Position numbers and translations under genes: made by a program
NCBI GenBank assembly: GCA_963746885.1
Contig: CAVVDM010000014.1
Location: forward strand, 372,001-436,000
DNA length: 64,000 nucleotides
Source of the DNA: DATARH01 sp963746885
GTDB taxonomy: Bacteria; Pseudomonadota; Alphaproteobacteria; ATCC43930; CGMCC-115725
Reading direction: 5' to 3'
In this document: in pieces, positions 56,354-64,000 of the stretch
How the letters are laid out: every line of letters begins with the position of its first letter
Numbering within the stretch: the stretch's first letter is position 1
The notes under the pieces: generated by a model
The model's database searches: none
What the model saw: the letters and a program-made list of their open reading frames with translations, nothing else
Told to the model about the DNA's origin: nothing

Positions 56354-57492
56354 TCAGCCTCGATCGCGGCACCGCCATAACATTGGGCTGCGTGCTCGGC
56401 GGGGCGGCGCTGCTCGCCATTCTCAACCTCGGGACCCCGGTGGCGAGCGCCGTGCATGTCCCGAACTTTGTCATCTCGGTGGTCGGCAAGTACCTGTGCT
56501 ACGCGATCCTGGCGCTGGCGGTCGATCTGGTGTGGGGCTATGTCGGGATCCTGACCCTCGGCCACGCCGCGTTTTTCGCGCTGGGCGGCTACGCGATGGG
56601 CATGTACCTGATGCGCGAAATCGGCGCGCGCGGCGTCTATGCCAACCCGATCCTGCCCGATTTCATGGTGTTCATCGGCTGGAACAAGCTGCCCTGGTAC
56701 TGGTACGGCTTCGACCATTTCTGGCTCGCGCTGGTCATGGTGATGGTGGTGCCGGGCGTGCTGGCCTTCGTATTCGGCTGGCTCGCCTTTCGCTCGCGCG
56801 TCACCGGCGTCTATCTCTCGATCATCACCCAGGCGCTGACCTACGCGCTGATGCTTGCCTTCTTCCGCAACGACATGGGGTTCGGTGGCAATAACGGGAT
56901 GACCGATTTCAAGGACATCGTCGGGTTTCCGCTCAACCGGGAGAGCACCGCGGCCGGGCTGATGCTGGTCACGGCGGCGGTGCTGTCGGTCGCGTTCTGC
57001 ATCGCCCGCGCGATGACCCGCTCGCGCTTCGGCAAGATCATGATTGCGGTGCGCGACGCGGAATCGCGCACCCGCTTCCTCGGCTACCGTCCCGAATCCT
57101 ACAAGCTCGTGGTGTGGGTCGTCTCGGCAGTGATCGCCGGCATCGGCGGCGCCCTCTACGTGCCGCAGGTCGGCATCATCAACCCGTCGGAATTTGCTCC
57201 CGGCAACTCGATCGAGGCGGTGATCTGGGTCGCGGTCGGCGGTCGCGGCACGCTTTCCGGCGCGATTTTGGGCGCGATCCTGGTCAATCTCGGCAAGACG
57301 TGGCTGACCAGCGCCCTGCCGGAGGTCTGGCTGTTTGCGATGGGCGGTCTGTTCATCTTTGTCACGCTGTTGCTGCCGGGCGGGATCATCGGCCTGTTTG
57401 CGGGGCGCCGCAAGGCGGCCACTCCGGCAGTCGCGGCAGCCGCCGAGGCGGGGACCGAAGCCGAGACGCCCGCCCCGGAGATTCCGGGATGA
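56350..57492 (+). CDS. urtC: Urea ABC transporter permease UrtC
   Basis: A 380-residue LivM-type permease with urea-branch landmarks ILTLGHAAFFALGGYAMG, FGGNNGMTDFKDI and AVRDAESRTRFLGY, and an Ala/Glu-rich tail. The ATG overlaps the urtB stop (ATGA), and its stop overlaps the urtD start (ATGA). Confidence 0.94.
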   Translation: MISLDRGTAITLGCVLGGAALLAILNLGTPVASAVHVPNFVISVVGKYLCYAILALAVDLVWGYVGILTLGHAAFFALGGYAMGMYLMREIGARGVYANPILPDFMVFIGWNKLPWYWYGFDHFWLALVMVMVVPGVLAFVFGWLAFRSRVTGVYLSIITQALTYALMLAFFRNDMGFGGNNGMTDFKDIVGFPLNRESTAAGLMLVTAAVLSVAFCIARAMTRSRFGKIMIAVRDAESRTRFLGYRPESYKLVVWVVSAVIAGIGGALYVPQVGIINPSEFAPGNSIEAVIWVAVGGRGTLSGAILGAILVNLGKTWLTSALPEVWLFAMGGLFIFVTLLLPGGIIGLFAGRRKAATPAVAAAAEAGTEAETPAPEIPG

Positions 57493-58232
57493 GCGAGGAA
57501 AGTCTCCTGTATCTCGACGGCGTCACGGTCTCGTTTGACGGGTTCAAGGCGCTCAACGAGTTGTCGCTGGTGCTCGAACCCGGCGAGATGCGCGCCGTGA
57601 TCGGCCCCAACGGCGCCGGCAAGACGACGATGATGGATGTCATCACCGGCAAGACGCGGCCGGATGCCGGGCGTGTCGTGTTCGGCGCCGATACCGACTT
57701 GACCCGGCTCGACGAGCCGGCGATCGCGCGGCTCGGGATCGGCCGCAAGTTCCAGCGGCCGACCGTTTTCGAGCCGCTGTCGGTGCGCGACAATCTGCTG
57801 CTGGCTTTGGCCGGCGACCGCAGCCCGCGCTTTACGCTGTGGGCGCGGGAGACGCCGCAGGAGCGCTCGCGCATCGAGGAACTGCTGACGACGATCCGCC
57901 TCGCCGACCAGCGCGACCGGCGCGCCGCCGATCTGTCGCACGGCCAGAAGCAGTGGCTGGAAATCGGCATGCTGCTAGCCCAGGATCCCCGCCTGCTGCT
58001 GGTCGACGAGCCGGTCGCCGGCATGACCGACGCGGAAACCGCCGACACCGCCGACCTGCTGCGCGAAATCAACCGCACCCGCAGCGTCGTCGTCGTCGAA
58101 CACGATATGGCGTTCGTGCGCGCGCTGGGGGTCAAGGTGACGGTATTGCACGAGGGATCGGTCCTGGCGGAAGGCTCGATCGACACGATCCAGGATCATC
58201 CGCGCGTCATCGAAGTCTATCTGGGGCGGTGA
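57489..58232 (+). CDS. urtD: Urea ABC transporter ATPase UrtD
   Basis: A 247-residue LivG-type ATPase. Walker A is GPNGAGKTT (39-47), the signature is LSHGQKQWLEIGM, Walker B is LLLVDEPVAGM, and the family-typical KFQRPTVFEPLSV is present. It is translationally coupled to urtC and followed by urtE after three bases. Confidence 0.94.
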   Translation: MSEESLLYLDGVTVSFDGFKALNELSLVLEPGEMRAVIGPNGAGKTTMMDVITGKTRPDAGRVVFGADTDLTRLDEPAIARLGIGRKFQRPTVFEPLSVRDNLLLALAGDRSPRFTLWARETPQERSRIEELLTTIRLADQRDRRAADLSHGQKQWLEIGMLLAQDPRLLLVDEPVAGMTDAETADTADLLREINRTRSVVVVEHDMAFVRALGVKVTVLHEGSVLAEGSIDTIQDHPRVIEVYLGR

Positions 58233-58235
58233 GGG

Positions 58236-58931
58236 ATGCTTTCGGTCGAGGCGGTCGACCTGTATTACGGCGCCAGCCAAGCATTGCGCCGGGTCAGCCT
58301 GACCGCGAAGCGCGGCGAGGTGACCTGTATTCTCGGCCGCAACGGGGTCGGCAAAACAAGCCTGCTGCGCGCCATCTTTGGGCTCCACCCGATCCGCTCT
58401 GGCAACATCCGCTGGGAGGATCAGGACCTGAACAGCCTGCCGCCCTACCAGCGCGCCCGCGCCGGCATGGCGCTGGTGCCGCAGGGGCGCGAGATTTTTC
58501 CGCGCCTCACGGTCAAAGAAAACCTCGAGACCGGGTTCGCCATGCTGCCGCGCAGCCTGCGCCATGTGCCGGACGAGATTTTCACGCTGTTCCCGGTCCT
58601 CAAGGACATGCTCGGCCGGCGCGGCGGCGATCTGTCGGGCGGCCAGCAGCAGCAATTGGCGATCGCCCGCGCGCTCGTCCTGCGGCCGCGGCTCCTGATC
58701 CTTGACGAGCCGACCGAAGGGATCCAGCCCTCGATCATCAAGGAGATCGGGCGGATCATCGAGCAGCTCGTCGAGCGCGGCGACATGGCGATCCTGCTGG
58801 TCGAGCAGTATTTCGAGTTTGCCCGCGATCTCGCTGCGTCCTATGTCGTGATGCAGCGCGGCGAGGTCGTGCTGAGCGGCCGCCAGAGTGAGATGGATGA
58901 GACCGCGGTGCGCGCCTTTCTGACCGTGTAA
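58236..58931 (+). CDS. urtE: Urea ABC transporter ATPase UrtE
   Basis: A 231-residue LivF-type ATPase with Walker A GRNGVGKTS (34-42), VPQGREIFPRLTVKENLE, signature LSGGQQQQLAIARAL and LILDEPTEGIQPSI, all typical of UrtE. It ends the operon. No urease genes follow in the window. Confidence 0.94.
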   Translation: MLSVEAVDLYYGASQALRRVSLTAKRGEVTCILGRNGVGKTSLLRAIFGLHPIRSGNIRWEDQDLNSLPPYQRARAGMALVPQGREIFPRLTVKENLETGFAMLPRSLRHVPDEIFTLFPVLKDMLGRRGGDLSGGQQQQLAIARALVLRPRLLILDEPTEGIQPSIIKEIGRIIEQLVERGDMAILLVEQYFEFARDLAASYVVMQRGEVVLSGRQSEMDETAVRAFLTV

Positions 58932-58963
58932 CCCGCCACCTGCGACATCCCGCGCGCGATCGA

Positions 58964-59012
58964 TTGATCCAGATCAACGAGGCGCCCGATTTCGGCGGAC
59001 TATCATTCCCCG
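58964..59012 (+). promoter_or_regulatory. FNR/FixK-type class II promoter
   Basis: TTGATCCAGATCAA (58964-58977) is a perfect FNR/FixK consensus palindrome. A TATCAT -10 box lies at 59001-59006. With transcription starting near 59012 the box centre is at -41.5, the class II activator position. A strong ribosome site and a 29-codon ORF follow. The remainder of the 58932-59246 interval holds only that ORF and a leader for the next gene. Confidence 0.65.
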
Positions 59013-59038
59013 TCTCACTCATTTGTTGGAGGGGAGCG

Positions 59039-59128
59039 ATGTCGGTCGAGGAAGCCGCGGTGCTGGGTTTCATCATTGCCGCGTTTTTGGTGTTCGGCGC
59101 GACGCTGGGGTGGTTGTCGCACCGCTAA
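59039..59128 (+). CDS. 29-residue single-pass membrane peptide
   Basis: ATG follows GGAGGGG by five bases. The peptide has a short acidic start (MSVEEAAV), one membrane helix (LGFIIAAFLVFGATLGWL) and a basic end (SHR), which suggests N-out/C-in insertion by the positive-inside rule. It sits directly behind an FNR-type promoter, as do many small subunits of respiratory complexes. No family is recognised. The kinase/P-loop gene follows 118 bases downstream and may share the transcript. Confidence 0.65.
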   Translation: MSVEEAAVLGFIIAAFLVFGATLGWLSHR

Positions 59129-59246
59129 TGGCGCACCGGTAATGGCCGGGTGCGCGGAACCCGGCCACGATTGCCGGCTGTTCCCTGGGGCGGTCGCATC
59201 TTGTAGGGTCGGCTGACCGGAGCGAGAACGCCGCCGCGGGGGGTCC

Positions 59247-60794
59247 ATGGACGACACACAGCGGGAAGCCGTTGCGTTTTTGCGCGACCCCGCCTCCTAT
59301 CCTCAGGTCTCCGGGTCACTGGCCTCCGCCGTCGAGGTCGTCGAGACGCATGCCTCGCTGGTGTTTCTCGCCGACGGGTACGCTTACAAGCTGAAGCGCG
59401 CCGTCAAATACCCCTATCTCGATTTTTCGACGCCGGCGCTTCGCCTCGCCGCCTGCACCGCCGAACTCACGCTCAACCGTCGCACCGCGCCTTCTCTCTA
59501 TCTCGAAGTCGCGGCGATCAGCCGACGCGCCGACGGCAGCCTCGGCTGGGGCCGTGACGGGGAGCCTGTCGACTTCGTCGTCGTGATGCGGCGCTTCGCG
59601 CAGGACGACCTGCTCGACAACGTCGCGCGGCACGGCGGCCTGTCGGCGCCGCTGCTTTACGCGCTCGTCGCCCATATCGCGGCGTTTCACGCCAAGGCGG
59701 AGCGGTGCCCCGAGCGCGGCGGCGCCGCCGCGATGGCGGCGGTGGCCGAGACCAACATACGATGCCTGCGCGACAGCCGAACAGCTGGCTTTGCCGCGGC
59801 GCAAATTGACCGACTCGCGAGCGGTGCTGCGAGCGAGTTGGCGCTCGTCGGCGCATTGCTCGACGCGCGGCGCGAGGCGGGGAGGGTGCGCCGCTGTCAC
59901 GGCGACCTGCACCTGCGCAATGTCTGCCTGGTCGACGGCAAGCCGCTGCTGTTCGACTGCGTCGAGTTCTCGGAGGAGTTAGCCAGCATCGACGTGCTGT
60001 ATGACCTTGCGTTCTTGCTGATGGACCTGTGCCATCGCGGCCATCGCGATCTCGCCAACCTGGTCCTCAACCGCTACCTCGACCTCACCGAGGACGATTC
60101 CGGTCTCGCCGCGATGCCGCTGTTCCTGTCGTCGCGCGCTGCGATCCGTGCCCATGTCACGGCGACGATGGCCGAGCATGGCTGGGGCTCGGGTGCGGCG
60201 GCGGACGCCTTTGCCGAGGCGCGGGCCTATCTCGACGAAGCGGAGACGGCGCTCCTGCCAGTGCCGCCGCGGCTGCTTGCGATCGGCGGCCTGAGCGGTA
60301 GCGGCAAGTCGACGCTGGCCGCCGGGCTCGCCGTCGGGCTCGGCCGCCTACCGGGGGCGCGGGTGTTGCGCAGCGACGTGTTGCGCAAGCTCCGCTTCGG
60401 TGCCGAGCCCGAGAGCCCGCTGCCGCCGGAGGCTTATACCGAAGCGGTCAGCCAGCGCGTCTACCGCGACCTGTGCGAGCGGGCGGCATCGGCCTTGCGG
60501 GCCGGTTATTCGGCGGTGATCGACGCGGTCGCGCTGCGCGAGGACGAGCGTCGCGGGTTTGCCGCGGTTGCTGCCGCAGCGGGCGTGCCGTTTGCCGGGG
60601 TGTGGCTTGCCGCGCCGGTCGACAAGATGAGGGCCCGCCTCGACGCGCGCCGCGGCGATGCCTCCGACGCTTCGCAAGCGGTGCTGGAGCAGCAACTCGC
60701 ATGCGACCCCGGTGCGCTCGACTGGACCCGAATCGATGCCGGCGGCGACCTCGACACGACGCTCGCAGCGACTCGTCGGGCGCTGCGGCTCTGA
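59247..60794 (+). CDS. Bifunctional aminoglycoside-phosphotransferase-like / P-loop kinase protein
   Basis: A 515-residue cytoplasmic protein. The N-terminal half is a kinase-like fold of the APH type (VYKLKRAV-like LKRAVKYPYLDFS, catalytic RRCHGDLHLRNVCL, and LFDCVEF). The C-terminal half is a P-loop domain with GGLSGSGKST near residue 350. This two-domain family (COG2187 plus COG0645) is common but of unproved function. The upstream FNR-type promoter makes low-oxygen expression possible. Confidence 0.85.
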   Translation: MDDTQREAVAFLRDPASYPQVSGSLASAVEVVETHASLVFLADGYAYKLKRAVKYPYLDFSTPALRLAACTAELTLNRRTAPSLYLEVAAISRRADGSLGWGRDGEPVDFVVVMRRFAQDDLLDNVARHGGLSAPLLYALVAHIAAFHAKAERCPERGGAAAMAAVAETNIRCLRDSRTAGFAAAQIDRLASGAASELALVGALLDARREAGRVRRCHGDLHLRNVCLVDGKPLLFDCVEFSEELASIDVLYDLAFLLMDLCHRGHRDLANLVLNRYLDLTEDDSGLAAMPLFLSSRAAIRAHVTATMAEHGWGSGAAADAFAEARAYLDEAETALLPVPPRLLAIGGLSGSGKSTLAAGLAVGLGRLPGARVLRSDVLRKLRFGAEPESPLPPEAYTEAVSQRVYRDLCERAASALRAGYSAVIDAVALREDERRGFAAVAAAAGVPFAGVWLAAPVDKMRARLDARRGDASDASQAVLEQQLACDPGALDWTRIDAGGDLDTTLAATRRALRL

Positions 60795-60820
60795 AAACAA
60801 GCAGCCCCAACGCGGCAGGG

Positions 60821-62398
60821 CTAACCGGCCGCGATCCAGTCGACGACACGCTCGCCGATCATGATCACCGTCGCATGAGCACCCCCTGACCGGGGAATAC
60901 GCGGCATTACCGACGCATCGGCCACCCACAACCCTTGGATGCCCTTCACCCGGCAATATTGGTCAACGACCGCCATCGGATCGGCATCCGGCCCCATCTT
61001 GCAGGTCCCGGAAACGTGCCTCGATGTGCCCACGGTTTCGCGTATCCAGCGATCCAACGCGTCGTCGTTTGCCAGAAGCTCGTCGGTGGGGTGGATCCGG
61101 AACTCGGCCACGTCCTGGTACACGTCGGATTCCAGCAGTTTCGCAGCCATTCGCAGCCCCTCCCGGACCCGTCGAATGTCGTTGGGATGCTGCATGTAAC
61201 AATAGTTGAAGGACGGCTGGACGCTGGGGTCGGCCGAGGCCAGCCGGACGTATCCCGAGCCGTCGGGCAATCCCAGCGTGCAATGAATCCGTGCTGCCTG
61301 CTCCGGGGGTACGTCACCGCTGAGGTACTTGGTCCGGACGCCGGGCACACGCTCGCGCCGCGGATCGACGACCGGGCTGGTGCGCAGCACCATGTCGTTG
61401 ACGGCGCTCGACCCCGGGGCGGTGAAGTGCAAAGAAAAGTTCACCGCATCGGTATGAGTGGCGAGGGAGATGCCGTCTTTGACCTTAAAGGTCATCTGGG
61501 CGCTGGCGTGGTTCATCAGGTTTTGGCCGACGCCCGGGAGATGACGGATCGTTGGTATCCCGAATTGCCGCAGGTGCTCTTCGGGGCCGATGCCCGAGAG
61601 CATCAGCAGGTGGGGCGATCGGATCGCTCCGGCGCTCAACACCACCCGGCCGGCGTCGATGCGGAACATCCTTCCCCCGCTTTCGCCTTCGACGCCGACA
61701 GCCTTGCCGTCCTCGATCACGATCTTGCGGACGAACACCCCACCCCGCACCGTCAGGTTCAGATAGTGGCGCACCGGATTGAGGTGCGTCATCGCCGTGC
61801 TCATCCTGACGCCGTCCAAATTGTTCGACGGAGACACACCAAGGCCGGCCGGGTGCAGGCCATTCTTATCGTTCGTGGTGCCGAACCCCGCCGCTACGCA
61901 GGCTGCATGGAAAGCCTGCTGGATGGCGGGCCAAGGACCGGCCTGACGGCGCCTGACCGGCACCGGTCCGTCCGAGCCGTGACAGTAATTGTCCTGAATG
62001 TCGAGATCGCGCTCCGATTTGCGAAAGTACGGTAGAACCTTGTCATACGACCATTGATCGTTGCCGAGCGCCGCCCAGGAGTCGAAATCCTCGGGGAACC
62101 CTCGCTGCATGGCCTGACCGTTGATCGACGACCCACCGCCGATCACCTTGCCTTGTGCAACGTGAATCGCGCCCTGTTCCTCGGTGATGGTGCCGCGCAG
62201 GGCCCAGTTGTGTTGCGAGTCCGGGGCTTCGGCAAAACGGGTGTGACCGAACTTGATTTCGTCTGGAAGATTGGCTGGATCGGGGTAATCCGGCCCCGCT
62301 TCCAGCAACAGCACGGACGTCTGCGCGTCTGCCGCCAAGCGGCTGGCCAGCACCGACCCGGCGGCTCCGCCGCCGACGATCACTACGTCGTACTTCAT
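60821..62398 (-). CDS. GMC-family FAD oxidoreductase (choline/alcohol dehydrogenase-like)
   Basis: A 525-residue flavoenzyme. FAD motif VVIVGGGAAGSVLASRL is at the N-terminus, GKVIGGGSSINGQAMQRG near residue 85 and GAIRSPHLLMLSGIGPEEH are the two GMC signatures, and HVSGTCKMG precedes a C-terminal ASVMPRIPRSGG with the active-site region. It oxidises an alcohol of unknown identity. The ATG at 62398 follows GAGGGAGG. Confidence 0.9.
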   Translation of the reverse strand: MKYDVVIVGGGAAGSVLASRLAADAQTSVLLLEAGPDYPDPANLPDEIKFGHTRFAEAPDSQHNWALRGTITEEQGAIHVAQGKVIGGGSSINGQAMQRGFPEDFDSWAALGNDQWSYDKVLPYFRKSERDLDIQDNYCHGSDGPVPVRRRQAGPWPAIQQAFHAACVAAGFGTTNDKNGLHPAGLGVSPSNNLDGVRMSTAMTHLNPVRHYLNLTVRGGVFVRKIVIEDGKAVGVEGESGGRMFRIDAGRVVLSAGAIRSPHLLMLSGIGPEEHLRQFGIPTIRHLPGVGQNLMNHASAQMTFKVKDGISLATHTDAVNFSLHFTAPGSSAVNDMVLRTSPVVDPRRERVPGVRTKYLSGDVPPEQAARIHCTLGLPDGSGYVRLASADPSVQPSFNYCYMQHPNDIRRVREGLRMAAKLLESDVYQDVAEFRIHPTDELLANDDALDRWIRETVGTSRHVSGTCKMGPDADPMAVVDQYCRVKGIQGLWVADASVMPRIPRSGGAHATVIMIGERVVDWIAAG

Positions 62399-62549
62399 CG
62401 GTCCATCCTCCCTCGAATTGCCGTCCACTCATGCCCCGCACAGGCGGGTTTCAGGAGAAGCGGCTTGATTCTTGCCGCCCGGCAATGACCGACGCCGTCT
62501 CGCCGCGAGGACGAGCGCGCTCGCCGAGCAATTTGGATGGGGATTTGCG

Positions 62550-62831
62550 TCAGGACCTGATCAGGCAACCGGCCGATCCAGGTTGCCCGGCGCAAGCGCT
62601 CCGGGGAATAGAGGCGGGCGCGTATTTCTTTCGCAGTGCCGAGTGCCATTCCGGAACGCGATTGTACTGATGTACCAGCGTGAAGCGTTCGCCGCCGGCA
62701 GTGCGGACGAACTCGCCGTCGAACGATGGCGTCGGGCCGGTCAGGCGACGCCCGACGATCTCGACACTGAAGCCGCCCTCAGCGACCGTCTCATCGCGGG
62801 TCACTTCGCTGCGAAACGCCTCGCAGACCAT
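62550..62831 (-). CDS. Hypothetical 93-residue ORF, possible tail of a glycan-related protein
   Basis: Starts one base after the stop of the upstream beta-propeller gene. The middle reads FSVEIVGRRLTGPTPSFDGE and LVHQYNRVPEW, a pattern reminiscent of C-terminal ends of some polysaccharide-biosynthesis proteins. The last 25 residues look random. It may be a remnant or a short real gene. No function is claimed. Confidence 0.35.
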   Translation of the reverse strand: MVCEAFRSEVTRDETVAEGGFSVEIVGRRLTGPTPSFDGEFVRTAGGERFTLVHQYNRVPEWHSALRKKYAPASIPRSACAGQPGSAGCLIRS

Positions 62832-62832
62832 G

Positions 62833-64000
62833 CTACTCTTTCGACCCGTCGTGTGTGCTTGCCGATAGTGGATCGGCGGCTCGGCTACAGCGGGATGCTT
62901 CGGTTTCGGCAATCCGGCGGCTGAGGGCGTCAGATTGCGCCTGCGCAGCCAGCAGTTCGTCGATCAGCCGCCAAATATGCTTTTCGTGTTCCGCAAGGCA
63001 TTCTAGCGCGAGGGATAACGGCACCGTATGTTGGCACCCGACCTCGCGGATCGAAGTGCCCTCGGCGACCTCGAATTCGAGCAATTCTTTGATGTCCGAC
63101 AAACGCAACTCGGCAAGAAGCGCCGATCGGTCGAACTGCGAATACGCGATCATCGCCGTATCTTCATCTTCGTCAACGACAAGCCCGCAACAAAATTCTA
63201 TCGGCAGCCCTTTGAAACTGAAATCCCTGCTTCTTCGCCTGATATTCAGATGTCGATCGACCAATATGAACATATGTCGATAAACTTGCGGCGGCTGCGA
63301 CAGGTTGCAGTGAACGACCCCCAGGTATCCCTCCGCGCATGCCACCAGACAGGATGAGCCTGACCAGCCTCCCCGCCAGTGGAAATCCCTCGTTTCCCCC
63401 GATTGGCGTATCGAAGTCCGATTACCGCTGCCGCGAACTATGTCAATCCTGGCGCCGGTGTTGATATTGGCGATGAGGCTCAGCTCGGTCGAGGAGCGGA
63501 CGCAGGGGATCCAGTTCTTTTCCCATTTTTCGCCGACCAGCGAATCAAATATCTGTAGGTCGATCAATTTGTTGCCGTCAAGTTTCGCAATGAATACGCG
63601 CCAGGTCTGGTCCGTCATTATCCACCGCTGGCCGACCGACACGCCTTTGTGCCTCAGGTACGTTCCCATGGCCATTAACCGGTTTTGAAAATAAAAAAGC
63701 CTTATATCCTCGATGTCAACGTAAAAGGGAGGATTAGCCGAGACTTCAGGAATTTCGAGGTCAGCGACAGATAAGATCTGGAGGTCGTTATCCAAATACA
63801 CAATGCGATGCCGGATCAAGATCCTCTGTTGTTTATCGATAGAGCTCCAGTCGCATTCCCGGTAGATCGCCTCACGATCGTAATTAATGCCTTTGACGAT
63901 CGAGATATATCCATAGTCCGACTTGACAATCGAAGGATTGCAGTTAAAGAATCCGTGCTCGAAAACATCAAGCGCTATGCTGCGCCGCTGCGGAATAATC
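62833..64000 (-). CDS. Beta-propeller (GH130/PH1107-like) protein, partial at window edge
   Basis: The frame stays open to base 64000, so the 5' end lies outside. Landmarks fit the five-bladed propeller seen in glycoside-phosphorylase-related proteins: NPSIVKSDYGYISIVKGINY near the edge, then RGGWSGSSCLVACAEGYLGV, YRHMFILVD and FCCGLVVDEDEDTAMIAYSQ. A charged, helical C-terminal tail follows. Base composition is visibly poorer in G+C than the rest of the window, which suggests acquisition, perhaps as part of a cell-surface glycan locus continuing beyond the edge. Confidence 0.6.
   Translation of the reverse strand, partial: IIPQRRSIALDVFEHGFFNCNPSIVKSDYGYISIVKGINYDREAIYRECDWSSIDKQQRILIRHRIVYLDNDLQILSVADLEIPEVSANPPFYVDIEDIRLFYFQNRLMAMGTYLRHKGVSVGQRWIMTDQTWRVFIAKLDGNKLIDLQIFDSLVGEKWEKNWIPCVRSSTELSLIANINTGARIDIVRGSGNRTSIRQSGETRDFHWRGGWSGSSCLVACAEGYLGVVHCNLSQPPQVYRHMFILVDRHLNIRRRSRDFSFKGLPIEFCCGLVVDEDEDTAMIAYSQFDRSALLAELRLSDIKELLEFEVAEGTSIREVGCQHTVPLSLALECLAEHEKHIWRLIDELLAAQAQSDALSRRIAETEASRCSRAADPLSASTHDGSKE

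Noticed and set aside
1..64000. tRNA, rRNA, riboswitch or insertion-sequence genes
   Set aside because: No cloverleaf-compatible segments, rRNA core sequences, transposase motifs or terminal inverted repeats were seen by eye. A covariance-model scan would be the decisive check.

Overview
The window is GC-rich DNA, almost fully coding, from what looks like an alphaproteobacterium, probably a member of Rhodospirillales or Hyphomicrobiales. The evidence is the complete System I cytochrome c maturation set (ccmF-G-H-I), urea and branched-chain amino acid ABC operons, an LdtR-like MarR regulator, DUF4214 repeats and SGG-rich strand-loop-strand repeats, and many GTGA/ATGA start-stop overlaps. The species cannot be fixed from sequence alone. 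No rRNA, tRNA, CRISPR array or intact insertion sequence was found.

Layout. 1-9992: 3' part of a giant repetitive secreted protein (start outside the window) with passenger-type repeats, Ig/cadherin-like modules, DUF4214 repeats and no visible beta-barrel. 10020-14314 (-): ccmF, ccmG, ccmH, ccmI. 14497-22361 (+): a thiamine-diphosphate E1 alpha/beta pair; a flavoprotein, amidohydrolase and unusual SDR; then an aromatic-type FAD monooxygenase and a small flavoprotein, followed by a D-aminoacylase remnant. 22602-29089 (-): a peptide-type solute-binding protein and a livKHMGF transporter. 29179-39285: a mosaic pseudogene patch, a TauD-type dioxygenase, SDRs, a minus-strand operon (amidohydrolase, PhyH, tiny lipoprotein, Nudix, two VOC proteins), the valine-pathway pair HIBCH/MmsB, an LdtR-like regulator, and a DUF442 plus orphan Doc pair. 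39398-45934 (-): a dipeptide-type transporter dppABCDF plus a decayed extra ATPase. 46084-48894 (-): a three-subunit amine/opine-oxidase-like flavoenzyme. 49014-53110: a hybrid XRE/winged-helix regulator, a Crp-type regulator, a DjlA-like protein, an AmpD amidase and an NTF2-like protein. 53344-58931 (+): urtABCDE. 59039-64000: an FNR-box-driven membrane peptide, a kinase/P-loop protein, a GMC oxidoreductase and a partial beta-propeller protein at the edge.

Together the genes describe a scavenging heterotroph. Four transport systems bring in urea, amino acids and peptides, and many flavin, Fe(II)/oxoglutarate and SDR enzymes degrade organic acids and amines.

Two things shape interpretation. 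First, at least seventeen single-base indels, mostly one-base insertions, interrupt otherwise well-conserved genes. Removing them restores family-typical lengths, so sequencing error is more likely than mass pseudogenisation. Second, true decay is also present: the D-aminoacylase tail, the LysR/TRAP patch and the extra dppF.

The best leads for new biology are the FNR-type class II promoter with a 29-residue membrane peptide (58964-59128), the CRP-type promoter, small coupled ORF and XRE/winged-helix hybrid (49014-50198), the DUF442-Doc pair (38217-39066), and the 42-residue lipoprotein embedded in a catabolic operon (32546-32674).
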